6,457 nucleotides of DNA, taken from assembly GCA_009697495.1 (NCBI GenBank), contig SHUN01000170.1:1-6457 (forward strand), read 5' to 3'. This document shows positions 5,908 to 6,457 of this stretch, piece after piece (positions within the stretch are counted from its first letter, which is position 1; every line of letters starts with the position of its first letter). The position numbers and the translations under genes are program-made. Under the pieces are notes generated by a model, which saw only the letters and a program-made list of their open reading frames with translations, had not been told where the DNA came from and ran no database searches. Source of the DNA: Bryobacterales bacterium (GTDB lineage Bacteria; Acidobacteriota; Terriglobia; Bryobacterales; Bryobacteraceae).

Positions 5908-6457
5908 ATGACCAAACGCAAGCTGGCCCTTCTCCTCGCGGTCACCGCCGTGGTGGTGACCGCCATCAGGAAACCGGACTTGACGGACCTTCTCCCCTCC
6001 ACCGCCACGGCCGGTAAACAGGCCAACGACGCCTTTCTCGTCGCCTCCGCGCAACTCGTCCGCCCCTGGAGCCAAACCGCCGAAATCAAGGGCCGCCCGG
6101 CTGACCTCGCCATTGATCCCACCGGCTCCTTCGCCGCCATCCTCAACGGCACAAGCGTTGTGACAATTGAACTCGCCACCGGCCGCGAGATCAGCCGCGT
6201 CACAACGAAAACCACGTCCTACCTCGGCATTCGCTTCCGTCCCAACACCAATGAAATATGGGCCAGCGAAGCGACCCGCACCGGCCCGGACGCCCTGCTC
6301 AAAATTCCCTACACCGCAGGCGGCGTCCTTGGCAAACTTGAGCGGATGGAGTTGAAGGGCCATCCCATCCCCGCGGGCCTGGCGTTCACGAAGGATGGCG
6401 GGAAGCTCTACGCCGCCCTCCACCACACCAACGAAGTCATCACCGTCGATCCAGCCA
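5908..6457 (+). CDS. Exported YncE-like beta-propeller protein, 3' end missing
   Basis: The frame is open from ATG 5908 to the window edge (183 codons). The N-terminus MTKRKLALLLAVTAVVVTAI is a signal peptide or membrane anchor: basic start, then a hydrophobic core at 6-20, without a clear AxA cut. Repeated propeller blades follow. Blade 1 (about 61-99) has GRPADLAIDPTGSFAAIL and VVTIELATGREISRV. Blade 2 (about 105-150) has LGIRFRPNTNEIWASEA. Blade 3 (about 155-183) has PAGLAFTKDGGKLYAALHH, then NEVITVDP. The recurring x-LAxxPDGxxxYVA-N-x-VxVID pattern is that of YncE/YVTN/cytochrome d1-type propellers. Such propellers may stand alone or, as I recall for Acidobacteria, precede an alkaline-phosphatase-like phosphoesterase domain; the missing 3' part decides this. 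It starts six bases after the isomerase stop with no good Shine-Dalgarno site, so translation is probably coupled. GTG 5905 is an alternative start one codon earlier. Ligand and role are unknown. Confidence 0.8.
   Translation, partial: MTKRKLALLLAVTAVVVTAIRKPDLTDLLPSTATAGKQANDAFLVASAQLVRPWSQTAEIKGRPADLAIDPTGSFAAILNGTSVVTIELATGREISRVTTKTTSYLGIRFRPNTNEIWASEATRTGPDALLKIPYTAGGVLGKLERMELKGHPIPAGLAFTKDGGKLYAALHHTNEVITVDPA

Noticed and set aside
5656..6426. A 256-codon minus-strand open frame across the isomerase and propeller genes
   Set aside because: Its product is Gly/Glu/Val-rich without a family pattern, and it crosses two convincing + strand genes with export signals and domain motifs.

Overview
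The window reads as a GC-rich (roughly 60 %) Gram-negative chromosome segment with every gene on the + strand. The combination of a PEP-CTERM exosortase substrate, secreted proteins with cleavable leaders, a periplasmic-type parvulin and a YncE-like beta-propeller resembles what I remember of Acidobacteria of the Solibacter/Bryobacter type. That placement is inference from gene content; no rRNA or other marker gene is present, and Verrucomicrobia or Planctomycetes remain possible.

Region 1 (1-2428) is a sugar-acid catabolic pair. It holds the 3' two thirds of a PfkB-family 2-keto-3-deoxygluconate (KDG) kinase. Four bases later comes a complete IlvD/Edd-family [2Fe-2S] sugar-acid dehydratase of the D-xylonate/D-gluconate dehydratase type. 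Together they would turn an aldonic acid into its 2-keto-3-deoxy derivative and phosphorylate it, as in a semi-phosphorylative Entner-Doudoroff branch. An aldolase gene would be expected nearby but lies outside the window.

Region 2 (2429-2663) is a 235-base gap with no gene I can support. It should hold the promoter of the next unit.

Region 3 (2664-4984) encodes two exported proteins 20 bases apart. The first is a 214-residue protein with an N-terminal signal peptide and a C-terminal PEP-CTERM sorting tail. The second is a 551-residue secreted protein of a family without an assigned function, with a highly patterned C-terminal end. A perfect 30-base palindrome (5011-5040) closes this unit and is probably a transcription terminator.

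Region 4 (5065-6457) starts with an exported PpiC/parvulin peptidyl-prolyl isomerase. Six bases after it begins an exported or membrane-anchored beta-propeller protein, cut off by the window edge. Regions 3 and 4 share an envelope/export theme. No tRNA, rRNA, CRISPR array, insertion sequence or phage gene was seen. I did not find a clearly new multi-gene system. The most open-ended items are the 551-residue secreted family and its link to the PEP-CTERM protein.
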